A DNA stretch of 23,070 nt from an uncultured bacterium (lineage in GTDB: Bacteria; Cyanobacteriota; Vampirovibrionia; Gastranaerophilales; Gastranaerophilaceae): the NCBI GenBank assembly GCA_949035555.1, contig CAROLD010000018.1, positions 19,303-42,372 on the forward strand, in the 5' to 3' direction. Below, one piece after another: positions 8,001 to 15,603 of the stretch. The stretch's first letter is position 1; each line of letters starts with the position of its first letter. The translations under genes were made by a program, and so were the position numbers. The notes under the pieces are model-generated. The model was not told where the DNA came from and did no database searches. It saw only the letters and a list, made by a program, of their open reading frames with translations.

Positions 8001-11000
8001 AAGCTTCTTATACTAAGATAACAGAATGTTTATCTGAAACCCAAAACAACATCCGAGATTTTATTTTGAGCGATGTTGATGCCGTAATTATAAAAATTGA
8101 TAATCTTAAAAATGAATTAGAAGATAAATTAAACAAAATTGCTCCGCCTGATGCATCTCAGATGGCAGAATACCACAAATTCATATCAGAAATTAATACA
8201 TTTAAACAAGAACAACTTCAACTTATATCTGAGACAGCTCAGATAAAAGAAAAAATAGATGAACATCATGATGAAATTAAATCATTGCTTGCAGTAGCAG
8301 TAAACAATAACGAAATTATTCAAGCTATAGATGAACTGAAACAAAGTTTCAAAACGAAAATCAATAATTTATCAGATTGCTCCGCTGATGAACTTGGCAC
8401 CAATCAGTACGATGTTATATTTGATAACAAATCAACAGAAGTTATTGAAGAAATAAAAGAAGATTTTAATAATTTTGCAGAACAAATCAGTAATCTGACA
8501 GAAGATAATCCTGAAATAGAAGAAGTATTAAATGCCTTGCAAGCTAAAATTGATACAATCAGAATTTCTTCACAGGGAGATGATGGCATTGCGGTAGAAA
8601 AGAATTTTGATTTTATAAAAGCATTTGACCTGTTAAAACAAGACATTAAAAATCTTCGTACAGATATTGAAAAAGCTATTCCAGCTCATCATTCTTCGGA
8701 TATCAAACAAATTCCGTCTATATCTTCAATTTCAAACTTAGAAAAAAATGAGTTATTAGTTAATTTGAACAATAAAATTGATAACTTATCTACAAATCTT
8801 AATAAGGACTGGCTTGAAGAAATAAAAGGGTATATTGCAGGAAGCGAAATTCAAACTATTCTGGAAGATATTAATGGAAAAATTGATATTCTTACATTCA
8901 CTGATAATTCCGAATGGATTGATGAAATCAGACAGGCTATATCTCAATTGAATATGGGAGATATTTCAACTGAATCAAATGGCGAAATTCAATCAATGCT
9001 TTCTTTAATTAATGAAAAAATTGATGTTATTGCAAATTCACAGGATATTGAACTTATTGAAGATGTCAGAGATTCTGTTGAAGCTTCTGCGGAAATCAAA
9101 CAATTACTGAATACACTTAATGAAAAAGTTGATATTCTCGCAATGTCGCCAGATACAAGCTTGATGGATGACATTAAAGACACAGTTGAAAAGTCTGAAG
9201 AATTAAAAGACTTGCTGAATATTCTTAATGAAAAGGTTGATATTCTTGCAACATCTCAGGATACAAATATTCAAGAAGACAGCAATGAATTATTTACTGA
9301 AAAATCTCAAGAACTAAAAGACTTATTGAACGTTCTTAATGAAAAAGTCGATATTATTGCATCGTCTCAGGATATGAATATTCAGGAAGACAGCAGTGAA
9401 TTATTTACTGAAAAATCTCAAGAATTAAAAGATTTATTGAATGTTCTTAATGAAAAAGTTGATATTGTTGCATCTTCTCAAGATATGAGCTTTACTGAAG
9501 ATATCAGAGAAAATATTGAACAAACAGAAGAGCTGAAAGAACTGCTTGATGCACTGAGTAAGAAAGTTGATATTCTTGCCGCTTCTGATAATCAGGATGA
9601 TATTGATGAAATATTGAATGCGATATCTGAAATAGAAAACAGAATAAATTCTATTGAATTTCCTAACAATACAGCTGATTTTGAGGAAATCAAAGATTAT
9701 CTGATAAATTTGGACAGAAAAACCGATATTATTGCAGAAACTGACTATAATGAGTCTTTAGAAGATATTAGAGATTCTGTATTCAATATTGAAGACAAGA
9801 TTGAAACATTTGATGTAAAACCAATTGCTGAAAATGTGAAAAAGCTCTCAGCTTCAGATGCTAAAATTACATCAATGCTTGAAGTTTTAAATTACAAACT
9901 TGATGAAATATCAGCTAACAAAGATACCGATACTTCAAAAGGATTGGATGATATTAGATTGCTGATTATAACCCAGACTGAGTATCTTGGAAAACTTGAT
10001 AAGAATAACAAAACTGAGGCATTCGAAAAATGTCTTAAAGAACTTACTACTGCGGTTAACAGTTTAAATACACCTTTAGCTGCGGCTCCGGATTATAAAC
10101 AACTCCAAAAATCTTTAAGAGAAATGAAAGAATCAATTATGGCAGCAGTTGTAACCATATTTGAACAAGTTTCTTTTGTAGAAGAATCCGAAGATATTAA
10201 AGACTTTGTGGAAGAAAGAACTGATGTTATCAATCAGAATTTGGAGGAAGTTACAAAACAATTAAGACAAATAACAAATTCCTCAGTTGAACCTGATTAT
10301 ACATACTCAATGCAGGATATTGAATCTGACCTTGCAAAATTAAGAATTGCTCTGAACGAACTTCAAAGTAATGAGATTGAAAATCAGGCTAACGAACTGG
10401 CAAATATTTCAAATAATGTTCACAGAATTACTTCAACGGTTCAAGAATTGCAAAATTCGTTTACACCTGACGAAATTAGAGATATCAAAACTGAAATTAC
10501 AAATTTAAGCATACAAACTCAAGAAATTTTGGATAAAACTTCGAATACTGATTTTGAAGGATTTAGCAAAGTGATTACAACGCATCTGGCAAATAAAGTT
10601 GACAGAGTAACTGATATGCTCGAAAAATCCTCCGTTTCAGATAAAGTTATGCGTCAGGCACTTATATATATGGGTGAATGGATTGATTCTGCAAGTGAAA
10701 GCATGAATAGCATTTCGATAAATTCATCAGAAATCATAGATGTTAAAAATACTATTGAAGCATTGAAAAAAGAAATTCCTGAACAAACTGATATCTTGAA
10801 TTCTATAGAAGAAAAGTTTGACGAACAGCAAGAACGATTGAGCTATTTTGAAAAACAAATCAGCAAACTTGGCAATATGGAAGAAAAATTTGAACAACAG
10901 CAAGAAAGGATAGACAGACTTGAAATGTCTATTGAAAAAATTCTTAATGCAGTTGAAGATATTGATGACTCAAGAGTTACTAAAAAAATTGATAAATTAG

Positions 11001-11059
11001 ACAAACAACTTGCTAAACTAAGCATAAATATAGAAAAACTGGCATCATATGTTGACTAA
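5084..11059 (+). CDS. Giant coiled-coil protein of about 1,990 residues
   Basis: The frame is open for 2,008 codons from 5033, but the ATG at 5084 has the better ribosome binding site and gives 1,991 residues. No signal peptide, membrane segment or anchoring motif is visible, so a cytoplasmic location is inferred. The sequence is acidic, rich in Asn, Asp, Glu, Ile, Leu and Lys, and poor in Trp, Cys and Pro. Heptad-like hydrophobic spacing runs nearly throughout, typical of long coiled coils. The recurrent motif L-x-x-L-N-x-K-x-D-x-L-A appears in degenerate form along much of the protein and as near-perfect 36-37-residue repeats at 9008-9553. No catalytic domain was recognised. It may be a filament-forming or scaffold protein, by analogy with bacterial coiled-coil-rich cytoskeletal proteins, but this is a guess. 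Its end overlaps the next gene. Confidence 0.85.
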   Translation: MAQELELIVELLREMKRVNNTSSEGFDRLLQGITKKLDILETNPASYELIKASMGELTQNIDKRYSTTLSKFTDIENAIKTVFIDQQEHVKNKDMQELFDIFSKNMNGFYTEAKQQKAILSGIETRLADLSNDKSDKEDILRTITLLRNDFENINHAYKSTIDDVNSNLKSILTNLIKIDQTQLTGTIIEQIDLMYKSINDVVNYLKSIEERDTNLEKLLSNVVTNETLKNTQAIIDSIIDKTVEISDKLNTISDKSDIEGLQAAAVIMNNRLDSTVSKEEFSEIISKTENLEKLTEDIKQNLANVTGNIEQLPDTNFLENSIQILYKNFDSLAQYLEKINLKEDIKEADIKISGLQNELSTIKNIVADLNEIVSSKVVTEIENISFENECYEIKQHVSKMLAQLPQKDDIERIIEQNDNTTEALNSLIAKTDIIADRLDTLPTHKDMEELNNNQLGLIENLQEVANKEDVENLNAKADEIEEMIDKLNFDNEFENIYDKTSSIENWLIESNIKENTQEISDKLDKKSEQKDLLEILNITKQITAELDELSQNADVKKVNRTVADVYQMLEELKNDLINTQEMHNDSVIVQLSELQKSITSIVSADEFTKFLEDLKDFISGIVNSTDKITSDFEKLHQIQEEIINKLENIDFSQVTDTIVNEIDTKLTTISDYLNSGIKIDNEAIKNSISEIKEIIENKKSNFDEVEKENHQIITSVQKYLDEIKNILETSDRGISPDLAEKINSIETELINYQEFNENQFTKILDRLNAYANLSEDLSAPIGNINNSMSELKNIKREILNLSEAFNSISVTNSTGYDISAFVVGRLNELVDNIDNLSCDISNGIQQGFAYNAELVEEKTSIILGFIKELRHASTNEIDLFERLTVTDNTLMDIQQELELINTDVLNDLTSKTDSIIEELTPIKEMILNLKGNNKSEKCADNIKIDLNSLHEAIQDDLAESAKYSKSTYEKLEASYTKITECLSETQNNIRDFILSDVDAVIIKIDNLKNELEDKLNKIAPPDASQMAEYHKFISEINTFKQEQLQLISETAQIKEKIDEHHDEIKSLLAVAVNNNEIIQAIDELKQSFKTKINNLSDCSADELGTNQYDVIFDNKSTEVIEEIKEDFNNFAEQISNLTEDNPEIEEVLNALQAKIDTIRISSQGDDGIAVEKNFDFIKAFDLLKQDIKNLRTDIEKAIPAHHSSDIKQIPSISSISNLEKNELLVNLNNKIDNLSTNLNKDWLEEIKGYIAGSEIQTILEDINGKIDILTFTDNSEWIDEIRQAISQLNMGDISTESNGEIQSMLSLINEKIDVIANSQDIELIEDVRDSVEASAEIKQLLNTLNEKVDILAMSPDTSLMDDIKDTVEKSEELKDLLNILNEKVDILATSQDTNIQEDSNELFTEKSQELKDLLNVLNEKVDIIASSQDMNIQEDSSELFTEKSQELKDLLNVLNEKVDIVASSQDMSFTEDIRENIEQTEELKELLDALSKKVDILAASDNQDDIDEILNAISEIENRINSIEFPNNTADFEEIKDYLINLDRKTDIIAETDYNESLEDIRDSVFNIEDKIETFDVKPIAENVKKLSASDAKITSMLEVLNYKLDEISANKDTDTSKGLDDIRLLIITQTEYLGKLDKNNKTEAFEKCLKELTTAVNSLNTPLAAAPDYKQLQKSLREMKESIMAAVVTIFEQVSFVEESEDIKDFVEERTDVINQNLEEVTKQLRQITNSSVEPDYTYSMQDIESDLAKLRIALNELQSNEIENQANELANISNNVHRITSTVQELQNSFTPDEIRDIKTEITNLSIQTQEILDKTSNTDFEGFSKVITTHLANKVDRVTDMLEKSSVSDKVMRQALIYMGEWIDSASESMNSISINSSEIIDVKNTIEALKKEIPEQTDILNSIEEKFDEQQERLSYFEKQISKLGNMEEKFEQQQERIDRLEMSIEKILNAVEDIDDSRVTKKIDKLDKQLAKLSINIEKLASYVD
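9008..9553 (+). repeat. Five tandem 108-111 bp coding repeats in the giant coiled-coil gene
   Basis: Units start at 9008, 9116, 9224, 9335 and 9446, each at the codons for (L/I)NEK(V/I)D. Steps are 108, 108, 111 and 111, then 108 to a diverged copy at 9554. Each unit encodes 36-37 residues of the form LNEKVDI-x-A-x-SQD, then an acidic stretch, then EELKDLLN. The third and fourth units share most residues and differ largely at third codon positions, suggesting recent duplication under protein-level constraint. Confidence 0.85.
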
Positions 11060-12434
11060 AAATTTAATTAAACAATTAAATAAAGCATTACCCTCGGAAA
11101 ATGTATTTTCTGAAATAGAAGAAAGATACGTTTATTCTTCGGATGCCTCAAATGACCCGTATATTAAATCAACATTGCCCGATGCTGTTGTTTTTATTGA
11201 AACAATAGAACAGGTTCAACAAGTTGTAAAGATTGCAAATCAGCAAATGGTACCGATAATTTGCAGAGGGGCAGGCACAAATACAGTAGGAGCTTGCGTA
11301 CCTGCGCGTGGCGGAATTGTTCTAAACTTTTCTAAAATGAACAAAATTATTGAAATAAATCCTGAAAACATGACTGCACGAGTTCAGCCCGGTGTTATAG
11401 TAGGTGACTTACAAGAAGAGGTTGAAAAACTTGGATTATTTTATCCCCCTGATCCGTCAAACCTTCGAATTTCAACCATTGGCGGAAGTATTGCTCAAAA
11501 TTCTGCTGGTGCAAGATGTTTCAAATACGGAGCAACTAAAGATTACATTATCGACATGCTTGTAGTTATGGCGAACGGTGAATTAATTCGTACAGGTTCA
11601 AATACTATTAAAAATGCCACCGGATACAATCTTGGAAGTATATTTATAGGCTCGGAAGGAACCCTGGGGATTGTTGTAGAAGCAACAATCAAACTAATTC
11701 CTAAACCTGAGACCTCTCAAGTTATTATGGCATATTTTGATACTGTTGAAGATTCTATTCATGCTGTAAATAAAATTATAGAAAAACATGTTTTTCCTGC
11801 AACCATTGATTTTATGGATAAAAATGCAGTTCAGACAGTCGAAAAATTTTATCCGACAGGGCTTTTATGCGATAAAGAAGCCGCTTTGATTATGGAAATT
11901 GACGGTTACAAAACAGATATTTCACATCAGCGGGAAATTATTTGTGAAATCCTGCGTGACAATAATGCTGCAAATATCCAATATTCCGGAACAAAAGAGG
12001 AAGCTGAGCATATTTGGAATGCCAGACGTTCATCAATGGCAGCATGCACAAAATTAAAACCTAATGTTACAACTGATGACATCATTGTTCCGAGATCCAA
12101 TCTTGCAAAATTAGTCAAAGGTATTCAAGATATCTGCACAAGACATAAGCTTACTGTTTGCATGGTTGGACATGTAGGAGACGGCAGTGTTCATCCGCAA
12201 ATTCCGATTGATTATAACGATAAAGAAGAATACAGACATTACAAAATTGCAAAATCAGAAATCTACCAGCTTGCCGTAAAATTAAACGGTACAATTTCAG
12301 GAGAACACGGTATTGGTTTAGAGAAAAAAGCTTACATAACACAAGTTGTTGACGGCGGAGCATTAGACTATATGCGACAAATTAAGAAAATCTTTGACCC
12401 TAAGAATATTCTTAATCCTTATAAGATTTTTTAG
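11049..12434 (+). CDS. FAD-binding oxidase, glycolate oxidase GlcD / D-lactate dehydrogenase type
   Basis: The 461-residue protein is a full-length member of the FAD-linked (VAO/PCMH-type) GlcD family, which oxidises a D-2-hydroxyacid such as glycolate or D-lactate. Seen motifs are the FAD pyrophosphate loop GAGTN at 75-79, YPPDPSN at 132-138, and GSEGTLG at 201-207. The C-terminal cap has GHVGDGSVHP at 374-383, SGEHGIG at 417-423, and FDPKNILNPYKIF at the end. The ATG lies inside the giant coiled-coil gene, overlapping its last 11 bases in another frame, so expression is probably translationally coupled. GlcE- and GlcF-type partners are not present here, so the electron acceptor is unknown. 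Substrate cannot be assigned from the sequence. Confidence 0.9.
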   Translation: MLTKNLIKQLNKALPSENVFSEIEERYVYSSDASNDPYIKSTLPDAVVFIETIEQVQQVVKIANQQMVPIICRGAGTNTVGACVPARGGIVLNFSKMNKIIEINPENMTARVQPGVIVGDLQEEVEKLGLFYPPDPSNLRISTIGGSIAQNSAGARCFKYGATKDYIIDMLVVMANGELIRTGSNTIKNATGYNLGSIFIGSEGTLGIVVEATIKLIPKPETSQVIMAYFDTVEDSIHAVNKIIEKHVFPATIDFMDKNAVQTVEKFYPTGLLCDKEAALIMEIDGYKTDISHQREIICEILRDNNAANIQYSGTKEEAEHIWNARRSSMAACTKLKPNVTTDDIIVPRSNLAKLVKGIQDICTRHKLTVCMVGHVGDGSVHPQIPIDYNDKEEYRHYKIAKSEIYQLAVKLNGTISGEHGIGLEKKAYITQVVDGGALDYMRQIKKIFDPKNILNPYKIF

Positions 12435-12435
12435 T

Positions 12436-12635
12436 TTATCTTTTGAATATTTTAGTAATAATACAACCTAAAAAAGCTCCAATTGCAACATAAATAGGTG
12501 CTTGATAGTAATTAAATATTGCACTTTTAACTGTTGATTTCTTCAAATAAGTCCCCGAAATATTATTCTCAATTTCATAACAATCAGGCAAAGTATTACT
12601 ATAAATATTAAATATTTGCCAGAGCTTGCAAACAT
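12436..12635 (-). pseudogene. Possible frameshifted or degraded small membrane protein gene
   Basis: On the minus strand an ATG at 12635 has AGGA six bases before it and begins a hydrophobic stretch, MFASSGKYLIFIVILCLIV, but this frame stops at 12543. An overlapping frame without an ATG continues to a stop at 12436. It encodes an acidic segment followed by a clear membrane helix and basic tail ending GAFLGCIITKIFKR. Read with one shift the two give a plausible protein of about 60-65 residues with two hydrophobic segments. A TTG at 12591 could alternatively start the second frame alone (51 residues). The stop faces the glcD-type stop at 12434. Chance hydrophobic frames in AT-rich DNA are a real alternative. 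Confidence 0.25.
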
Positions 12636-12645
12636 GTTGTATCCT
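12616..12645 (+). promoter_or_regulatory. Candidate promoter of thyX-dtd
   Basis: TTGCCA (12616-12621) and TATCCT (12640-12645) are 18 bases apart, placing the start of transcription near 12652, shortly before the thyX ribosome binding site. The -10 match is moderate. Confidence 0.3.
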
Positions 12646-12665
12646 AATGTAAAGATGAAATCAAA

Positions 12666-12671
12666 AGGAGG
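12666..12671 (+). promoter_or_regulatory. Strong ribosome binding site of thyX
   Basis: AGGAGG, within AAAAGGAGG, lies five bases before the ATG at 12677. It is the best match to the anti-Shine-Dalgarno sequence seen in the window and fixes the start. Confidence 0.65.
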
Positions 12672-12676
12672 ATTTT

Positions 12677-13393
12677 ATGGAAGGGAATAATAAACCGGTT
12701 GTTAATTTGATATCAAAACCGGAAAATATGTTAAAAACAATATACACAGCGTGCAGAACCTGTTATAGTGCGGATTATCCGATTAATATTTACGAAGGCG
12801 CTGTTGATGAAGAAAAAATGCTAAAACTTATTAAACGAGTTGTTGGTTCAGGGCATTATTCAACAATCGAACATATTCAAGTAAGTTTTGCAATTTCAAA
12901 TGTATCACGAGCTTGCACTCACCAGCTTGTAAGACACAGACATATGTCCTTTTCTCAAAAATCCCAAAGATATGTAAAAGAAAAAGGTCAGTTTGATTAT
13001 ATTATTCCTCCTACAATTGATAAAAATCCAGAACTGCGAGAAAAATTTATTGAATTTATGGGTAAAATTTCAGAACAGTATCAAGAATTTGTTGATGCAG
13101 GAATCCCTGCGGAAGATGCAAGATTTGTAATGCCTAATGCCGCGGCAAGTTCTCTTGTGGCAAGCTTAAATTTAAGAGAACTGATTCACCTTGCAAATTT
13201 AAGACTTTGTACAAGAGCACAATATGAAATCAGAATTATGGTAAAAGCAATGTGTGATGCACTTGTATCCGAAGAACCTTGGCTTAAAGAGTACCTTGTT
13301 CCAAAATGTGAAAGACTCGGTTTCTGCGATGAAGATAAATCTTGCGGTAGAAAAATAACAAAAGAAGAAATCTTTGCAGGAGTTGATAAGTAG
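12677..13393 (+). CDS. thyX: Flavin-dependent thymidylate synthase ThyX
   Basis: The 238-residue protein makes dTMP from dUMP in the cytoplasm, using methylenetetrahydrofolate as carbon donor and FAD/NADPH for reduction. The diagnostic RHRX7S motif is intact: R86, H87, R88 and S96, followed by QRY. The region ending in ...LVPKCERLGFCDE is typical of the family C-terminus. Length is in the usual range of about 215-250 residues. The stop at 13393 abuts the dtd ATG at 13394, so the two genes form a transcription unit. Use of ThyX makes a separate ThyA unnecessary, but the rest of the genome is not visible. Confidence 0.96.
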   Translation: MEGNNKPVVNLISKPENMLKTIYTACRTCYSADYPINIYEGAVDEEKMLKLIKRVVGSGHYSTIEHIQVSFAISNVSRACTHQLVRHRHMSFSQKSQRYVKEKGQFDYIIPPTIDKNPELREKFIEFMGKISEQYQEFVDAGIPAEDARFVMPNAAASSLVASLNLRELIHLANLRLCTRAQYEIRIMVKAMCDALVSEEPWLKEYLVPKCERLGFCDEDKSCGRKITKEEIFAGVDK

Positions 13394-13831
13394 ATGAAAG
13401 CGCTTATTCAACGAGTTAAACAAGCTTCTGTAACAGTTAATGGTGAAAATATTTCTAAAATAGGTGCAGGACTGCTAGTATTTCTCGGAGTACAAAAAGG
13501 GGATACCGAAGAAAATGCCAATAAACTTGCAGAAAAAATTGCTCGTCTGCGTATATTTGAAGATGAAAATGACAAAATGAACCTGTCATTATTGGATATA
13601 AAGGGTGAAATACTTGTAGTATCTCAATTTACACTGTGCGCGGACTGTAAAAAAGGAACCCGCCCGAGCTTCGATTCTGCTGCAGCTCCGGAAATTGCTG
13701 AAAATTTATACGAATATTTTGTTACGCAGCTTAAAAGTCTTAATATTCCTTGTCAAACAGGCAAATTCCGCGCTATGATGGATGTAGCACTTATTAATGA
13801 CGGACCTGTAACCCTCTGGGTTGAAAAATAG
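13394..13831 (+). CDS. dtd: D-aminoacyl-tRNA deacylase Dtd
   Basis: The 145-residue protein hydrolyses D-amino acids wrongly attached to tRNA, and also glycine mischarged on tRNA-Ala in studied homologues, keeping translation homochiral. Both active-site motifs are present: SQFT at 77-80 and NDGPVT at 135-140, the latter containing the Gly-cisPro pair (137-138) that excludes L-amino acids. The standard start MKALIQRV and overall length match the family. The ATG immediately follows the thyX stop, and no separate ribosome binding site of note is present, so translation probably depends on thyX. Confidence 0.96.
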   Translation: MKALIQRVKQASVTVNGENISKIGAGLLVFLGVQKGDTEENANKLAEKIARLRIFEDENDKMNLSLLDIKGEILVVSQFTLCADCKKGTRPSFDSAAAPEIAENLYEYFVTQLKSLNIPCQTGKFRAMMDVALINDGPVTLWVEK

Positions 13832-13844
13832 TTTCTGTCAGGTA

Positions 13845-13873
13845 TTGCGAATATTTAAAATCCATGTTACAAT
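13845..13873 (+). promoter_or_regulatory. Promoter of the zinc-ribbon gene and rimM-trmD
   Basis: TTGCGA (13845-13850) and TACAAT (13868-13873) are exactly 17 bases apart. Transcription would start near 13880 and leave a leader of about 105 bases before the ATG at 13985. The leader is very AT-rich with no clear structure. Confidence 0.45.
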
Positions 13874-13984
13874 ACTTATATAAGTTAGAATTTTTATTTT
13901 AAATCGATTTATTGAGAGGATATTACCTTAAATTATTATATTATGAGTTATTTTTTTATTATTTAATTAAGAGGCTTTTAAATT

Positions 13985-15085
13985 ATGTATGTAAACAAGT
14001 GCATTAAGTGCGGTCGTGAGTTTGAAACAAAAAACCCTAAAAGAGTTATCTGTCCTGATTGTTTATATCCGGATAAAAAAATGATGGTTAACACCCCTGA
14101 TGCTGGAGAAGCAGAACAAAACCCTGTAGCTGATACAGCATCAAGTTATTCAACTGAAGAAAAACCTCAATTCTACAGCAGTTATTCATCTGGCGGTGAT
14201 GATAACCAGAGACATTATAACAGACCTCAACGCTCTTATAATGCAGGCGGTTACAATAATAACAGACCTTATAACAGAGACAATCGCCAGCAAGGCGGTT
14301 ACAATCGTCAAGGTGGTTATAATAATAACTACAACAGAGATAATCGTCAGCAGGGAGGTTATAATAACAACAGACCTTATAATAGAGATAACCGACAACA
14401 AGGCGGATATAACCGTCAAGGCGGGTACAACAACAGACCTAACGGAGGTTTCCAGCAACGCAGACCTCAAGGTCAAAACAGATTTAATAACAACAGACGT
14501 CCGATGAATAATCGTAACAAGGCGCCTAAACAACTTCTTGTAAGTAAGGAGCAATTGGAACAAATTGAATTGCTATATAAATTGATGCTTCCATTGCCAA
14601 ACCCTGATGCTCATGAAGTTATCGGTGAAAAAATCGGTTTGGAACCTAGAAAAGTATTTTTCGGGATCAATCTTGTCAGACAAAAAATGATGCTCCCGAA
14701 ATTACCGTTCCCAAAACGTAAGCTGGCAATTACACCGGATCAGTTAAACGCAATTAAAATGCTTTATGAACCGTTATTACCGGTGCCCCCAATCGGCTGT
14801 CATAAAATTATTGCAGCCCAATTAAAAATGGATGAATGGAGAGTTCACGTAGGTATAGGTTTAGTCCGCGCTCAAATGGGTATGGAACGTTGGAACCAAG
14901 ACAGACCTGATGTTCCGGAAGAGTTTAAGAACCAAAAAGCTGAAACCGAAGCCCCTGCTAAAAAGACTTCTAAATCTAAAAAAGCGGAGGAAGCTGTAGA
15001 AGCGCCGCAGGAAATAGAAGAAGCACCAAAGAAAAAACGCGGTAGGAAACCTAAAAAAGCCGAAGAAGAAACTCCGGAAGAATAA
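13985..15085 (+). CDS. Zinc-ribbon protein with Arg/Gly/Asn-rich linker and duplicated helical domain, putative RNA- or DNA-binding
   Basis: This 366-residue protein is not assigned to a named family. Residues 6-26 form a zinc ribbon (C6, C9, C23, C26). Residues about 75-178 are low-complexity, rich in Asn, Arg, Gly, Gln and Tyr, with the unit NRDNRQQGGYN three times, resembling RGG-type RNA-binding tails. Residues about 183-234 and 246-298 are two copies of one domain, each with QL-x-x-I-x-x-LY, LP-x-P, and V-x-x-GI-x-LVR, probably helix-turn-helix-like. The C-terminus is a Lys/Glu/Ala tail with KKKRGRKPKK, an AT-hook-like basic motif. The start has AAGAGG at 13969-13974. The rimM ATG follows two bases after the stop, so co-expression with ribosome and tRNA maturation genes is likely. 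An RNA-binding role is inferred from composition and context. Confidence 0.85.
   Translation: MYVNKCIKCGREFETKNPKRVICPDCLYPDKKMMVNTPDAGEAEQNPVADTASSYSTEEKPQFYSSYSSGGDDNQRHYNRPQRSYNAGGYNNNRPYNRDNRQQGGYNRQGGYNNNYNRDNRQQGGYNNNRPYNRDNRQQGGYNRQGGYNNRPNGGFQQRRPQGQNRFNNNRRPMNNRNKAPKQLLVSKEQLEQIELLYKLMLPLPNPDAHEVIGEKIGLEPRKVFFGINLVRQKMMLPKLPFPKRKLAITPDQLNAIKMLYEPLLPVPPIGCHKIIAAQLKMDEWRVHVGIGLVRAQMGMERWNQDRPDVPEEFKNQKAETEAPAKKTSKSKKAEEAVEAPQEIEEAPKKKRGRKPKKAEEETPEE
14205..14515 (+). repeat. Low-complexity coding repeats in the zinc-ribbon gene
   Basis: The DNA repeats short blocks encoding YNRDNRQQGGYN and GGYNNNRP-type units. The protein string NRDNRQQGGYN occurs at about residues 97-107, 117-127 and 133-143. 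Copies differ in third codon positions. This periodicity also opens long antisense and +2-frame reading frames across the same stretch that should not be taken as genes. Confidence 0.75.
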
Positions 15086-15087
15086 TT

Positions 15088-15603
15088 ATGACAAAGTTCA
15101 TTTCAGTTGGAAAAATTCTTAACTTCCACGGAATTAAAGGCGAAGCCAGAGTTGGTTATTCAAAAAATCAGCTGGAATTTTTGATGTCTTTAGACTCAGT
15201 TTTTATAAAAAATGAAAATGAATATACTGAATTCAAAATTTCGTCCATTAGACAGAATAAAAATTTTCTATTGGTAAAATTTGAAGATATAAACTCTATA
15301 AATGATATTTTGCCTTATAAAGGCAGTCTTTTATTTGTTGAAGAAGAAGTTGTCCGTGAAAACCTGGAAGAGGACGAATTTTTGATAGATGAACTTGTCG
15401 GACTTGAAATCTTTGATATTACAAACGACAAAAAACTTGGATTTGTCGTCGGGGTTTCAAACAATGGGGCAAGTGATTTATTGTCAGTAAAAACAAATTC
15501 TAAAAAAATTTGTTTGATTCCTTTTGTAAAAGCAATTGTTCCCGCTGTTGATATTAAGAATAAAAAAATTATGATAAATAATATTGAAGGACTTTTGGAA
15601 TGA
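15088..15603 (+). CDS. rimM: Ribosome maturation factor RimM
   Basis: The 171-residue protein binds ribosomal protein S19 and helps mature the 16S rRNA 3' domain of the 30S subunit. The N-terminal signature GKILNFHGIKGEARV spans about 8-22. The C-terminal PRC-barrel part carries the (D)LLSV segment and IPFVKAIVPAVD near 144-156. Length is normal for the family. The TGA stop overlaps the trmD ATG by four bases (ATGA, 15600-15603), the classic rimM-trmD coupling. There is little Shine-Dalgarno sequence before its ATG, which lies two bases after the preceding stop, so reinitiation is likely. Confidence 0.94.
   Translation: MTKFISVGKILNFHGIKGEARVGYSKNQLEFLMSLDSVFIKNENEYTEFKISSIRQNKNFLLVKFEDINSINDILPYKGSLLFVEEEVVRENLEEDEFLIDELVGLEIFDITNDKKLGFVVGVSNNGASDLLSVKTNSKKICLIPFVKAIVPAVDIKNKKIMINNIEGLLE

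Noticed and set aside
13942..13965. Seven-codon frame MSYFFII before the zinc-ribbon gene
   Set aside because: Its nearest purine-rich motif (GAGAGG near 13915) is over 20 bases away and the stretch is simple AT-rich DNA.
14186..14563. Long antisense and second-frame reading frames in the zinc-ribbon gene
   Set aside because: They come from the low-complexity repeat composition, consist of monotonous Ile/Thr/Val-type sequence, and lack ribosome binding sites.
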